From contig CANOEC010000015.1 of NCBI GenBank assembly GCA_947564735.1, positions 1 through 64,000 on the forward strand: a stretch of DNA of 64,000 nucleotides, written 5' to 3'. Shown here piece after piece: positions 1 to 9,702 of this stretch; the first letter of the stretch is position 1; each line of letters opens with the position of its first letter. The DNA comes from an uncultured Lachnospiraceae bacterium. Its GTDB lineage: Bacteria; Bacillota; Clostridia; Lachnospirales; Lachnospiraceae. The position numbers were made by a program, and so were the translations under genes. Under the pieces are notes generated by a model, which worked only from the letters and a program-made list of their open reading frames with translations, ran no database searches and was not told where the DNA came from.

Positions 1-52
1 AAGCGGCTCAAAATTCAGTATTTATCAGCATTTATGACCTAGTCAGCAGACA
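1..52. other. Left edge, no gene seen
   Basis: These bases lie downstream of the broken glycosyltransferase gene. On the minus strand all three frames close within about 20 bases of that gene's stop, so the missing half of the protein is not encoded here in another frame. The abrupt end could be the edge of an inserted element, but no transposase or inverted repeat can be recognised in so short a piece. Confidence 0.4.
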
Positions 53-472
53 CTACTTAAACTGCTCTATATGTCCAACCGAGTGAATTGCCTGATAAGA
101 TCGCAATACATAACCCAACTGCGGATGTTCCTCTAAAAATAGCAAATAATCGTCCATGGCATCTGGCACAAACAAGTCATCATCTCCCATAAGCATTATC
201 CACTTTCCACTAGCTTGTTGTATGCATTGTCTTAAATTCTTATCATATCCACAATTTTCTTTGTTTTCATGATAACATATCTTATACTTGCTCTCTGACT
301 TAAATCTTTTAATCTGTTCCCGTACTTCTGTCCGCCTAGGGGCATCATCCTCACAGATTACTATCTCTATCTTGTCACTAGCTTTAATATCAATAGATTT
401 CAGTAAGCGATATAATTCTTCGGGTCTATTATAACTTGGTATACATATCGATAATAATAGGGTATCTGCCAT
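53..472 (-). pseudogene. Truncated GT2 glycosyltransferase (N-terminal half only)
   Basis: Encodes 139 residues of a GT-A fold family 2 glycosyltransferase, which would transfer a sugar from a nucleotide donor. The N-terminal strand SICIPSYNR, the CEDD segment and a GDDD metal-binding motif are present. It stops at TAG just after HIEQFK, whereas relatives of this type usually run to about 280-330 residues, so the acceptor-binding half is missing. The start at 472 is preferred over the upstream ATG at 523 because AAGGAG sits about 9 bases before it. It is the last gene of the run. Probably inactive; a genuine short form is possible but unlikely. Confidence 0.7.
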
Positions 473-558
473 TGATACATCTCCTTTTTTTATTTTATTC
501 TTGAATTTCTCCCCAATTAGCATAATTCCTCTATCCTAAATCTTCTCCCCTCCCATAT

Positions 559-1761
559 TCATGCTCCCTCTTCATATATTTTCATATATAAATCTAAATA
601 TTTTTGGTAACATAAATCTTTTCCATACATCATGGCTTTTGTCCTACACGCTGCCCTGTCCACGCAACTTTCCAACTTCTCAATTGCATTTATTACTCCA
701 TCAATGTCTCCCCGCTCCACTATGATTCCGCAAGTTTCATCTATAATTTCCGGACTCCCTCCTGTTCGATACGTTATCACTGGTGTCCCACATGCCAGTG
801 ATTCAATATTCGTAGTGGGAAAGGTATCTTCATACGTTAAATTCAAGAAAATATCCGCTGCAGAATAATATTCCACCAGTTCCATGCAACTTTCTGTTCT
901 TTCTACCCCGATAATTCCCGCAGGCACTTTTTTCAACTGTTGCTTAGATAAGCCAACTATACAAACTGCATATTTATCGTTTATCCTTTCCGCAATTTTA
1001 AACATATCAAGCAAACCCTTTTTATTTGTCCATACGCTTGCGACTCCTAATAACAGTTTCGTATCCCCCAGCCCTAATCTTTTCTTAATATCATTATGTG
1101 TGTATTTATACAATTCTAAATCTATCCCATTATTTATTACTGTACACGGAATCCCATTTAAATACGAATGAACCACCTGTTCCCTCAGCCACTTTGAAGG
1201 CGTCACAACCACCATTTGTTTTATGGAACTGAAAATTTCTTTCTTTCTATTATAATTTTCATTCACATGGCTGCCATTCCATGTCGCAGGATATCCGTTG
1301 AGATTAGCGCAATTTTTGCATTCTTTTCTCCATTGCTCACATCCAACTGACTCATAATGTGCACAATGTCCTGTAAATGCCCAGCAATCATGCATCGTCC
1401 ATATAACAGGTTTCTTATATTTCCCTAAAAATCGAAATAACAATTCATAATTCACATAATACCCATGAATATTATGCAAATGAATAATATCCGGCTCAAA
1501 AGCACAAATGTCATCAATCAGTTTTCGGGTCTTTCTTTTAGAATACAAACCATGTCGATCTGTAAGACGCGTCATAAAAGCGTGCGAATACAAATCAAAC
1601 TTATCACCTATTTTAAAACTGTCAACACCTTTCGGCGCACTCCCTCTTCCGTACGCAATCCTGCATTTCCCATTCTCTTTATCAATTATTCTACTTAAGT
1701 CTACTGCAATTCGTCCCGTACTCCCTGTTCCACAAACAACATTAATCTGATATATCTTCAT
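559..1761 (-). CDS. GT4 glycosyltransferase
   Basis: A 400-residue retaining family 4 glycosyltransferase with two Rossmann halves (GT-B fold), expected to act at the cytoplasmic face of the membrane on a growing lipid-linked glycan. The N-terminus has the glycine-rich GTGSTGRIA loop and the middle has the WTMHDCWAFTGHC segment seen in capsule GT4 enzymes. The C-terminal donor site is visible in the NLTYEDTFPTTNIESLACGTPVI region, which gives the E-x7-E pattern. The cysteine-rich stretch around residues 140-160 is common in this subgroup. It overlaps the end of the preceding GT4 gene by 20 bases, suggesting translational coupling. Donor and acceptor cannot be told from sequence. Confidence 0.85.
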   Translation of the reverse strand: MKIYQINVVCGTGSTGRIAVDLSRIIDKENGKCRIAYGRGSAPKGVDSFKIGDKFDLYSHAFMTRLTDRHGLYSKRKTRKLIDDICAFEPDIIHLHNIHGYYVNYELLFRFLGKYKKPVIWTMHDCWAFTGHCAHYESVGCEQWRKECKNCANLNGYPATWNGSHVNENYNRKKEIFSSIKQMVVVTPSKWLREQVVHSYLNGIPCTVINNGIDLELYKYTHNDIKKRLGLGDTKLLLGVASVWTNKKGLLDMFKIAERINDKYAVCIVGLSKQQLKKVPAGIIGVERTESCMELVEYYSAADIFLNLTYEDTFPTTNIESLACGTPVITYRTGGSPEIIDETCGIIVERGDIDGVINAIEKLESCVDRAACRTKAMMYGKDLCYQKYLDLYMKIYEEGA

Positions 1762-2992
1762 TGCTATCCCTTATAATCCGCTCCATAATCTCAAATAATT
1801 TTTGTTTATTAAAGTGAGCATCCGCATATGCCTGTGCCTTAATGCCCATTTCTTTTCTTTCTTCCTCTGAACAAGATTTCAGTATCTTGACAGATGCACA
1901 TACCTCTCTAAAATCTCCGGCACAAACCACCCTACCACATCCTGCGCTCTCTACAATTTTCTTCGTTTCTCCCCCTGCAACTGCCAAAATTGGCATTCCA
2001 CATGCCATATAGGATTGCAGTTTTGCAGGAATTGTCATTTTAAATATGTCATTTTCTGCAAAAGAAATAAATGCAACATCACACCACACCAAATAATTCG
2101 GAATCTCCTCTGGCATTTTCCTTCCAAGCAAGTGAAACATATCTGCTACTCCTGCTGCCTCAATATCTTTCTTAAAGCTTTCCATATACCGCCCAATTCC
2201 GATAATGATAAATTCACATTTTTCTTTTTCTTCCTTTAACAATGCTGCTACTTTAGGCAAGATATCTAATCCCTGAGCATACCCAACATTTCCCGTAAAA
2301 ACAATCTTAAATATTTCATTATCCGGCATGTCTTGAGGTTTTTGTTCCTTTAAACATGGTTTATAAAATTCTTCCGCATATTGAGGCCAGTATATAACTT
2401 TACTCTTTTTCACCCCATGAATCATCCGCCACGTACTATTGCGTGTCTCCAGATGTTTTTTAAAACTTTCCGAGGTAACAAAAATATTACAGCAATTACG
2501 ATATATATAATCTACCATAAAATCAATAAATCGTATCAAAAACTTATTGTGTATACCAGTCGCAAACTCCACATTTTCAGGCCACAAATCCTGAACATAA
2601 ATATCGCAGGGAATCTTCCTCTTATGTGCAAACCAAACCGCCGGCAATGCCTGCGTCATTGGAGAGGTTTCAAATACAAAAACCCGGTCGGGTTTCACCC
2701 GGGTAAAACTTTTCCAAATAAAACCAGAAATTACAAACGAGATATAATTAAGAATGAGCCTAAATGATGAACTCCCTCTTGAAATAATCGGTATATGGTA
2801 TATCTTTACGCCATCCACAATCTCACTTCTTTTTTTAAACCACCCATATCCTGCATAAAATCTACCCTCCGGATAATTAGGAATGCCAGTCATTACAGTA
2901 ACCTTATATCCTCTCAAAACCCATTCTTTACAAATATCATTAATACGAAACCGCTCCGGATAATAACATTGGGAGACTACTAAAAGATGCAT
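1742..2992 (-). CDS. GT4 glycosyltransferase, WbuB/WcaI-like
   Basis: A 416-residue GT-B glycosyltransferase resembling the WbuB/WcaI group, which often transfers the second sugar of an O-antigen or capsule repeat unit (frequently an amino sugar such as L-FucNAc). The N-terminal SQCYYPERFRINDI segment, the YVQDLWPE motif near residue 140 and the VFTGNVGYAQGLD nucleotide-site loop are characteristic of that group. It lies 29 bases after the priming glycosylphosphotransferase, which fits a role as the first committed glycosyltransferase after priming. The substrate assignment is inference from the subgroup and neighbour. Confidence 0.85.
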   Translation of the reverse strand: MHLLVVSQCYYPERFRINDICKEWVLRGYKVTVMTGIPNYPEGRFYAGYGWFKKRSEIVDGVKIYHIPIISRGSSSFRLILNYISFVISGFIWKSFTRVKPDRVFVFETSPMTQALPAVWFAHKRKIPCDIYVQDLWPENVEFATGIHNKFLIRFIDFMVDYIYRNCCNIFVTSESFKKHLETRNSTWRMIHGVKKSKVIYWPQYAEEFYKPCLKEQKPQDMPDNEIFKIVFTGNVGYAQGLDILPKVAALLKEEKEKCEFIIIGIGRYMESFKKDIEAAGVADMFHLLGRKMPEEIPNYLVWCDVAFISFAENDIFKMTIPAKLQSYMACGMPILAVAGGETKKIVESAGCGRVVCAGDFREVCASVKILKSCSEEERKEMGIKAQAYADAHFNKQKLFEIMERIIRDSNEDISD

Positions 2993-3021
2993 CTTACGTT
3001 ACCTCATTTTGATTGCTCTAT

Positions 3022-4350
3022 TTATTTTTCAAATCCTTCTGTGCTTTCTTTTGAAAAAATAGTTTTAATTGTTAACGCAATAATTTTAAAATCAAGCAAT
3101 ATTGATTGGTTCTCAATATAGATTAAGTCTAGCCGTAATTTATCATAAGGGGTCGTATTATATTTTCCATACACCTGTGCATAACCTGTCAACCCCCCTT
3201 TAACCCTAAGCCTATAAGAAAATTCAGGCAATTCGTCCGTATATTTCTGTACATGCTCCACTCGCTCCGGTCTTGGTCCTACAAAAGACATATCACCTTT
3301 TAATATATTAATAAATTGTGGCAATTCATCTATGCGAGTTGCTCTTATCCATCTGCCAACTTTTGTAATGCGTAAATCATCATTTGTACAAGGCACCGCT
3401 CCTTCTTTCTCTGCATCAACAATCATACTTCTAAACTTAATTATTTTAAAAATCTTACCATTTTTCGCCACTCTTGCCTGCTTGTAAAAAACAGGTCCCC
3501 AATCCTCCAGCTTTATCAAGACAGCTACCACAATAGAAATTGGGAGCGTAATAATCAAAAGCAAGAATGAGAAAACAATATCAAGAGTTCGTTTTATAAA
3601 TTCCTCCCTATTATCCTTCTCATATTCATATTTATATAATGGCGTATCAAACAAATGCTTAGCAGTACTTCCTTGGCAAAATATATCTTCCAAACTGGGA
3701 GAAAAGAAAAATTCCACTCCATTCTCCATACACATTACCATATACTTTACTCTAAGCTGGCTTTGAATTTCATATAAAAATACTGTTGAGCATTCCTGTA
3801 AACGCGATTTCAATATTTCTTCTGTTACATTTTCAGAATACAAATAAGCTACATCAAACAAATGGTTATATTTTCTTAACAATCTGTCTTTAAAATCTTC
3901 CGCCCGCTCCCTTGAAATAGCCTGTCCGTATAATATAATCGTCTTCTGTGGGACTATTTTCCTAATCAAAAAATTTTTGGCAATACAAACTATTCCCACC
4001 GTTCCTATAAGCTGTAGCACAACAATAACCGCACCCGGAATAATATTTATATAACGTCTACAAATTAGGCAGCATTCAATATAACAAATCAAATCAGCAA
4101 TTCCAAAGGAAATAAAATGAGAAAAGACAATTTCACTAATGGATGAGGAAGCAATTTTAAATGCAGAATACACATAACACCAATAACTGTATACAATAGA
4201 ATAAGACATTATGGATGCGCATATGCCTAACATCAAATGTGCTGGAAATGCCTTCCTATTATAAAAAGAAATCCAAATACCTGCAAACAGCCCTATATTC
4301 CATATATATAATATCAATCTGGTTATATGGGTTATACTTTTCTTTTGCAT
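3022..4350 (-). CDS. Priming polyprenyl glycosylphosphotransferase
   Basis: A 442-residue membrane enzyme of the WbaP/WcaJ polyisoprenyl-phosphate hexose-1-phosphate transferase family. It starts glycan assembly by moving a sugar-1-phosphate from an NDP-sugar to undecaprenyl phosphate. The N-terminal part has several hydrophobic segments and a CoA-binding-like cytoplasmic domain. The C-terminal catalytic domain starts near residue 245 with a hydrophobic hairpin, followed by IKFRSMIVDAE, TRIDELPQ, LKGDMSFVGPRPE and a VKGGLTGYAQV segment, all family hallmarks. It lies near the 3' end of the locus, 49 bases after the large membrane protein. The sugar transferred is unknown. It is the only priming enzyme of this family in the window. 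Confidence 0.93.
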   Translation of the reverse strand: MQKKSITHITRLILYIWNIGLFAGIWISFYNRKAFPAHLMLGICASIMSYSIVYSYWCYVYSAFKIASSSISEIVFSHFISFGIADLICYIECCLICRRYINIIPGAVIVVLQLIGTVGIVCIAKNFLIRKIVPQKTIILYGQAISRERAEDFKDRLLRKYNHLFDVAYLYSENVTEEILKSRLQECSTVFLYEIQSQLRVKYMVMCMENGVEFFFSPSLEDIFCQGSTAKHLFDTPLYKYEYEKDNREEFIKRTLDIVFSFLLLIITLPISIVVAVLIKLEDWGPVFYKQARVAKNGKIFKIIKFRSMIVDAEKEGAVPCTNDDLRITKVGRWIRATRIDELPQFINILKGDMSFVGPRPERVEHVQKYTDELPEFSYRLRVKGGLTGYAQVYGKYNTTPYDKLRLDLIYIENQSILLDFKIIALTIKTIFSKESTEGFEK

Positions 4351-4399
4351 ATCTCCTTTTCTCCTGCTTTCTCATAAAATTCACTTTCTCTTATTCCTG

Positions 4400-6316
4400 C
4401 TAATCGTTTTTTACAGTACACATGAAAAAAAATAGTGGCATACTAAGTGCAATAGGTGCACACATTCTAATATAAGCATTATAAGAAGATAAACATGAAC
4501 CTATCAATGTAATATATAACGGTAAATATACAATAAATATCTTCCTTCCCCTGGTCATCACTAAGAAGACACTCGCTATAATCATTAACCATATGTACAA
4601 TCCCACATTATCAAGTTTACTTAAAATTGGCAGCCCCCGCACAAATTTGTCCGAATCATTCAGTATGCTATACTTCGCATGTTCCACGGCATGTTCATAC
4701 CATGACTCCATATCATAATACAAAAATGCTTCATTCTTCCCATAATAATAAAAATTTCCTCTTAAAAAATCAAAATGCCCATATACAACCGCTATCATTG
4801 CCTCAATGCACAAATTGGTATCATTCTTTATCAGATACCTTATTAACTCATTCATTTTATCACGATCCATGCCATGTATCACGGTCCAGTCCGTACCGTA
4901 TCCATACTGAGAGGACATATATTGTTCATAGTCATCACCCAGAATATCTACTATTTCATCACATCCCTCTTCTGCCATTGCAACTGTTTTTCTGGCATGA
5001 ATTTCATTAACTGAATGCAAAACTCTTCCCTGCAAATAATATTTTAACGCATAGCCAATGTAACTATCACTACCAGATATTGGTGAAAAAATACATTTCG
5101 GTATGACCACTAATACTAGTATACCTGCTACCACGCCAATCATTAACGTGATTTGCTTGTTAAATTTACTTATATTTCTTCTTATAATTTCACTATCCTT
5201 TATCGCTATAATTGCTACAAACAATAGCGTGGGCACCACCAAAAAGATACCATTCATGCGAAAGAACACGACTCCAAACGCAGCCCCTATCCAAACTAGG
5301 TAAAATAAACGCTTATGTCTTTGTACAAAATCCTTATCGAACAAATAAAGGTATACCCCCAACACAAAACCTATAACTGCTATGGCATAGTTGGCATCCT
5401 TGCTGACAAGTGTTGCCCAATCTTGCGTTAACGGGAAAAATAATACTACCACTAATACAATATACCACAATTTTGGGGGAACTCTTCGTTGCTGAAAATA
5501 ATAGAAAATAAAAGCGTACAACAACGTACTAAAAAAATATATCATAGACATATAGATAAATAAAGCATTGTACTCACTTCCAATCCATTCACCCAATTTT
5601 AAAAAAAAGTCCATAATATACATTTGACCTACATATCCAGTTGTCTTCTGTCCTACAATAACATCATGCAAGATTGTTGTAGTATCCCAATCGATATAGA
5701 TAGGATATTTTAAAATCAGCCTTGGAAGCCAGCAAAGTAAAAAGCTTCCCCATATTAAAAAAAACATCTTTCTTGTGCCAAACTTTTTCTGAAGCATCTC
5801 CAATGGTACTTTGCGTATTGCATCATTTTGACATTTAAAGAAATACGTAAACAATACATTAATTACTTTCCATAAAATAAAAAACCAGCCTATAAAGAGA
5901 AACGCTGAGATTCGTGTTGCATGAGTTAAAAAATCCCAAGATACCACATAGTAATAGGTATCACCTATTATTCTCCCAAACGCCATTAAAAGCGCTAATA
6001 AAGCTGTACATACTTTAGTTCTCCGCCTTAAATCAATATAATGGTCTGCCATATATTGCCCCATATATGCCACAACAAACAGCAATGGAAAATAAATCAC
6101 ATATCCCTTTATATACATACTATAGTTGCTCTGACTACCAAATCTCCTAACACTTGCCAGAATTGTATTCGTGTATGGCAATAATTCTGTCTCTTTATAT
6201 CCTATTACAAATACACCCACAATACAAAAAGACTGTATGAGTCGAAAAATAACATCTATCTTTACTTTTTTTAAACAGGTCTTAATACAAACAATCATAT
6301 TATTATATTTCTCCAA
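4400..6316 (-). CDS. Large polytopic membrane protein, DUF6020-like
   Basis: A 638-residue protein with a dozen or so hydrophobic segments and a long extracytoplasmic stretch around residues 430-560. It resembles the DUF6020-type membrane proteins of Firmicute glycan loci, which look like GT-C fold glycosyltransferases. The YPIYIDWDTTTI segment near residue 205, between early membrane helices, is a plausible acidic catalytic site. Its place between a nucleotidyltransferase and the priming enzyme suggests that it adds a sugar or other group on the outer face using a lipid-phosphate donor. It could also be the missing polymerase, but no Wzy-specific motif can be recognised. Confidence 0.6.
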   Translation of the reverse strand: MEKYNNMIVCIKTCLKKVKIDVIFRLIQSFCIVGVFVIGYKETELLPYTNTILASVRRFGSQSNYSMYIKGYVIYFPLLFVVAYMGQYMADHYIDLRRRTKVCTALLALLMAFGRIIGDTYYYVVSWDFLTHATRISAFLFIGWFFILWKVINVLFTYFFKCQNDAIRKVPLEMLQKKFGTRKMFFLIWGSFLLCWLPRLILKYPIYIDWDTTTILHDVIVGQKTTGYVGQMYIMDFFLKLGEWIGSEYNALFIYMSMIYFFSTLLYAFIFYYFQQRRVPPKLWYIVLVVVLFFPLTQDWATLVSKDANYAIAVIGFVLGVYLYLFDKDFVQRHKRLFYLVWIGAAFGVVFFRMNGIFLVVPTLLFVAIIAIKDSEIIRRNISKFNKQITLMIGVVAGILVLVVIPKCIFSPISGSDSYIGYALKYYLQGRVLHSVNEIHARKTVAMAEEGCDEIVDILGDDYEQYMSSQYGYGTDWTVIHGMDRDKMNELIRYLIKNDTNLCIEAMIAVVYGHFDFLRGNFYYYGKNEAFLYYDMESWYEHAVEHAKYSILNDSDKFVRGLPILSKLDNVGLYIWLMIIASVFLVMTRGRKIFIVYLPLYITLIGSCLSSYNAYIRMCAPIALSMPLFFFMCTVKND

Positions 6317-6333
6317 AAAATTTATTTTTCATT

Positions 6334-6981
6334 CTACTTATATCCATTCCGAACCCATTCTATTGCTCTTTCATAATCATTAACCGTGTCAATTTCTTTT
6401 GTTCTGATATTCATAAACCGAACCGGTAAAAAAGGTTCAATAAGTTGGAACACATGTCCATTTCCTTTAAGCATTTTCGATGATTTCATCTGAGTCAGAC
6501 CGTTCCACTCATAATTCCCCATACATTTAGAAAATGCGCTGACATACTCTTGTCCGTCACGCTCATAGGTCTGTAACATCCATGGATCATCTGTTTCAAC
6601 GGGATTGCCGCCAACAAATTCTTCCTGACATGCCAAAATCATTTTCATATCTTCCGGATGAACCAGCAAATCACCATCCAAAGATAAAATATACTCGTTT
6701 GCATACCTTGCCGCCAATGCTACACTTGCACCTGTTCCGGTTTCACGATAATTATGATTAAAAACAAACAGAACATCTTTACGATACTGCTTTACAACTT
6801 CTATTACTTTCTCCGCCTGATATCCTACCACAACTCTAATATCATCTTCATTTTCTAATTGTTCTAAATGCCTAATAATTAGAGGTTTACCCTCCACCTC
6901 CACCAATGCTTTTGTGGTTCCTAATCCAAGTCGGTTTCCCATTCCTGCACATCCTATTATAATTGTTCTCGAAAAAGACAC
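6334..6981 (-). CDS. LicC-like nucleotidyltransferase
   Basis: A 215-residue single-domain nucleotidyltransferase of the Rossmann-like NTP_transferase family, activating a phosphorylated small molecule or sugar with CTP or another NTP. The N-terminal signature appears as GCAGMGNRLG followed by the TTKALVEVEGKPLI lysine segment, and LSLDGDLLVHPED carries the metal-binding aspartates. Size and pattern resemble LicC-type phosphocholine cytidylyltransferases and related small cytidylyltransferases. It follows a HAD phosphatase by 11 bases and shares the region with a LicD protein. That supports supply of a CDP-activated phospho-substituent, though there is no choline kinase or transporter gene nearby and the substrate stays open. 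Confidence 0.65.
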   Translation of the reverse strand: MSFSRTIIIGCAGMGNRLGLGTTKALVEVEGKPLIIRHLEQLENEDDIRVVVGYQAEKVIEVVKQYRKDVLFVFNHNYRETGTGASVALAARYANEYILSLDGDLLVHPEDMKMILACQEEFVGGNPVETDDPWMLQTYERDGQEYVSAFSKCMGNYEWNGLTQMKSSKMLKGNGHVFQLIEPFLPVRFMNIRTKEIDTVNDYERAIEWVRNGYK

Positions 6982-6992
6982 GACTTCCTCCT

Positions 6993-7595
6993 CTAAACTA
7001 ATCTTTCTAAGTAGTCAACAAGTTTCTCTTCAGAATAAACGACATGAGTAGAGCACGCTAAAACAGAAGGTGCGACATCCCTAACCCCACCAAATCCAAT
7101 TCCAATCTCAGCGGCGTCAATCATTTCAGCATCATTATTCCCATCCCCAACAGCTACAAACGGAAGGATCATTTGCCGTGCTATTGCATTTTTATCAATG
7201 ACACTGAACACGTCTTCTAAATAATCACCCTTCACCAATGCCTTTGAACAAAATACATTGGATTCCATTCCAATACGATGCATTAAACCCGAAATCCAGA
7301 TATCCAAGTTGCCTGTAACAATATAACATCTATCCTTATTCGTCCTAATAAAGTTTACAATTTTCTCGTTTAACTCAATATCTCTAACGATATTGTTAAC
7401 TTCATTCACAGGAACATTCTTTAACAGCTCTACGCGTTGGAGAAAACTTTGCTTAAATGGAATTTCTCCACGCATTGTATTCTCGGTTAGTCTGTACATT
7501 TCATTATATATACCTACCTTATGTGCAATAGTCGGAAGTATCTCCTGCTTGGTAATTGTAGAGTCCAAATCAAATAGAAAAATATATCTACTCAT
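6993..7595 (-). CDS. HAD phosphatase, SerB-like
   Basis: A 200-residue haloacid-dehalogenase family phosphatase of the phosphoserine-phosphatase type. The nucleophile motif FDLDSTIT (DxDxT) lies at residues 8-15, a threonine motif IVTG near residue 92, and the acidic metal-binding motif GDGNNDAEMID near residue 149, followed by a GIGFGG loop. A small helical cap lies between motifs 1 and 2. It sits between a methyltransferase and the LicC-like nucleotidyltransferase with gaps of about 10 bases, so it probably works on an intermediate of the same decoration pathway. It lacks the FLDRDGVIN-type pattern of GmhB, so it is not an obvious heptose bisphosphate phosphatase. Confidence 0.75.
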   Translation of the reverse strand: MSRYIFLFDLDSTITKQEILPTIAHKVGIYNEMYRLTENTMRGEIPFKQSFLQRVELLKNVPVNEVNNIVRDIELNEKIVNFIRTNKDRCYIVTGNLDIWISGLMHRIGMESNVFCSKALVKGDYLEDVFSVIDKNAIARQMILPFVAVGDGNNDAEMIDAAEIGIGFGGVRDVAPSVLACSTHVVYSEEKLVDYLERLV

Positions 7596-7604
7596 ATGAA
7601 ACGA

Positions 7605-8345
7605 TTACCTTTCTAAAATATAATAATATTGTGCCGTTTCTTTTCTATTGTTCAACGAATCCTCGTCAAAAAGGAAGCCTTCCTCCTTTATTGTAAATCC
7701 ATTATTAAAAAAGGGAGTAACAAAAAAATGTACTAATTCTTCCCTTGTTCTGTAAATAGCGTTATAGTTGTCTTGCAGTTCTTCAGAAAAAAAATTTTTT
7801 AATGTCAACCTATCCTTAATGCCTAGTGGTTCTCTTATGCAAACAATTGCATGTTTTTCACACTGCCTCACGATTTGCCCTAACACATCCACTATATCGT
7901 CATCATTTAAATACATTAATATTCCTATCATCAAAACCGTATTATATCTTCCTTCATTTTTTTGTAATAATATTTTTTCAATATCATTCACATTTCCCTC
8001 ATAAAAGCAAAAATTCTCACGAGTATTTCTTTTATTAGCAATTTGAATCAATTCACCGCTAAAGTCAAATCCTGAATACTTTTTTATTTCATCCTTTATT
8101 GCATCCGCCCATCTGCCAATACCACACGCAACGTCCAAAACGGTGGAATCAGCAGATAAGTTCAATAGCGGATATAATTTTTCTACTTCTCTCTCATTTC
8201 TTTCCTTTACCAGTTCTTTATTATTGTCTTGATACATGGTAACCGAATACGGATTATCTGCACGAAACTTTTCTGCTCTTTTTTTGAAAAATTGCTTCGT
8301 ATCTTCGTATTCTATATCTGTCACCTTTTCTATTATCCTCATCAT
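7605..8345 (-). CDS. SAM-dependent methyltransferase, class I
   Basis: A 246-residue class I methyltransferase. The SAM-binding motif I is LDVACGIGRWADA near residue 95, followed by an acidic SGFDFSG segment and a VLMIGILMYLND motif. Such enzymes in glycan loci methylate a sugar hydroxyl or a terminal phosphate. The start at 8345 is chosen over the ATG at 8396 because GAAAGGAAA precedes it and no ribosome site precedes the longer form. It lies 28 bases after the LicD gene. With LicD and the extended Wzt upstream, a chain-capping role is an attractive inference, comparable in logic to WbdD-type capping, but there is no direct evidence for the acceptor. Confidence 0.75.
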   Translation of the reverse strand: MMRIIEKVTDIEYEDTKQFFKKRAEKFRADNPYSVTMYQDNNKELVKERNEREVEKLYPLLNLSADSTVLDVACGIGRWADAIKDEIKKYSGFDFSGELIQIANKRNTRENFCFYEGNVNDIEKILLQKNEGRYNTVLMIGILMYLNDDDIVDVLGQIVRQCEKHAIVCIREPLGIKDRLTLKNFFSEELQDNYNAIYRTREELVHFFVTPFFNNGFTIKEEGFLFDEDSLNNRKETAQYYYILER

Positions 8346-8373
8346 ATTTTCCTTTCTCACAACTCTATCTGGC

Positions 8374-9690
8374 TCAACACTCTCTACGCTTTTCATCTGA
8401 ATATGTTTTTTTTATATAATGTTCTATTTCTTCGAAATCTTTATATTTTTGCTTTCCTAAACAAAAATCGGACTGACACAAACTGCATTCAATGTGTCGC
8501 TGTCTCATAACTTCTCTTGGATATTGTCGTCCATTTATTATAAAAAAGCAATAACATTTTATTTTAAATTCTTTTCGATATCTGATTTCATCTTTCTCCA
8601 TTCTCTGATATACTTCATCCAAATTAAAACTACCATCTTTTTTATCAACTGCTCCCACAAAAAAAGAATATATTCCATGTTTCTCAAAATACTCATAAAG
8701 TGGAAGAAAAAAATCAATATCCTGAACAGATTGTACTACCAGTCCAATCACTGGCAAAATATCTGATAAACAAGTGTCCTTATATTTTTCATGTGGATTG
8801 ATTTCAATATAATCCGGATAACTCATATAATCCGGATAATCATATCCTAAATACTTATCAACATTATTTGGTGCATAAAAAAATGTGTTCTCATACCCAA
8901 TTTTTTGTAATGGAAATACATCATTCCGATGTACCCAAGATTTGGTTCTTTTTGTCCTGCCAAACCCAATATGATTATCAATTCCCGGAAAGAAAATACT
9001 TGTCTCATACTCAACAATATTCTTATTATTCTTACGCTCCAGTTCTAAATATGAAACTATTTCGCGCACATTATTTATTACATGAAGTTTATTCAAAAGA
9101 TCGTCCAGATATTTCATATGATCTTCTACCTTATAGCTTTCATCGTAATAATCAAATGGCCAAAAGTCTATATACTGTACATCCACTACAGAAGTTCCTT
9201 TATATACCTGAAGCTGATCCACCCAGATATCTAAAACATACTTATTTGGATGTAATCTGAGCATTCGCTCCATTCGCCTGAATTGTTCTTCATAACTATA
9301 ATTATCCCAATTTCCATCATAAACATCTATCACACAATTTTGTTCACAAAACTTTATTAATCTATTGCTCTCTTCTCGTGTAATACCAAAATCTAAATCG
9401 TCATCCCATGGTACAAAACCACCATGTCTTACCGCTCCTATTAAATTACCTCCAACCAAAAATGGATGAAGATCTATTTCTTGTGTAAACTCCATAAACT
9501 CTTGTGCAAAATCAATTAATTGCCTCTGCTTTTTTCTTAAATATCCTGTTGCTGGTTTCAATTTCCTAATATCAGAATGCTGCTTCATCCAATCTATTTG
9601 GTTTTTTAAATCATCAATCTGAGCTTCTGTTGGAGCACCTATTGCAGTACTCACTGCATCCTTTATTTTTGATTTTAATTTTCCCATCAT
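8374..9690 (-). CDS. LicD-family phosphotransferase
   Basis: A 438-residue LicD-family protein. Members transfer a phosphorylated group such as phosphocholine, or a sugar phosphate, onto a glycan and belong to the nucleotidyltransferase-fold superfamily. The hallmark appears near residues 80-105: VGGNLIGAVRHGGF followed by PWDDDLDFGI, with the metal-binding DDD/D cluster. Residues 1-60 form a charged, partly helical extension. The C-terminal 80 residues contain a cysteine-rich segment (IECSLCQSDFCLG) that could bind metal. It follows Wzt by 12 bases. The LicC-like nucleotidyltransferase two genes downstream could supply its activated donor. The transferred group is unknown. Confidence 0.85.
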   Translation of the reverse strand: MMGKLKSKIKDAVSTAIGAPTEAQIDDLKNQIDWMKQHSDIRKLKPATGYLRKKQRQLIDFAQEFMEFTQEIDLHPFLVGGNLIGAVRHGGFVPWDDDLDFGITREESNRLIKFCEQNCVIDVYDGNWDNYSYEEQFRRMERMLRLHPNKYVLDIWVDQLQVYKGTSVVDVQYIDFWPFDYYDESYKVEDHMKYLDDLLNKLHVINNVREIVSYLELERKNNKNIVEYETSIFFPGIDNHIGFGRTKRTKSWVHRNDVFPLQKIGYENTFFYAPNNVDKYLGYDYPDYMSYPDYIEINPHEKYKDTCLSDILPVIGLVVQSVQDIDFFLPLYEYFEKHGIYSFFVGAVDKKDGSFNLDEVYQRMEKDEIRYRKEFKIKCYCFFIINGRQYPREVMRQRHIECSLCQSDFCLGKQKYKDFEEIEHYIKKTYSDEKRREC

Positions 9691-9702
9691 ATCATATCCG
9701 TT

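Noticed and set aside
6993-7595. HAD phosphatase as the missing GmhB
   Set aside because: It has the SerB-type DLDST and GDGNND motifs, not the DRDGVIN pattern of GmhB, and lies far from gmhA and hldE.
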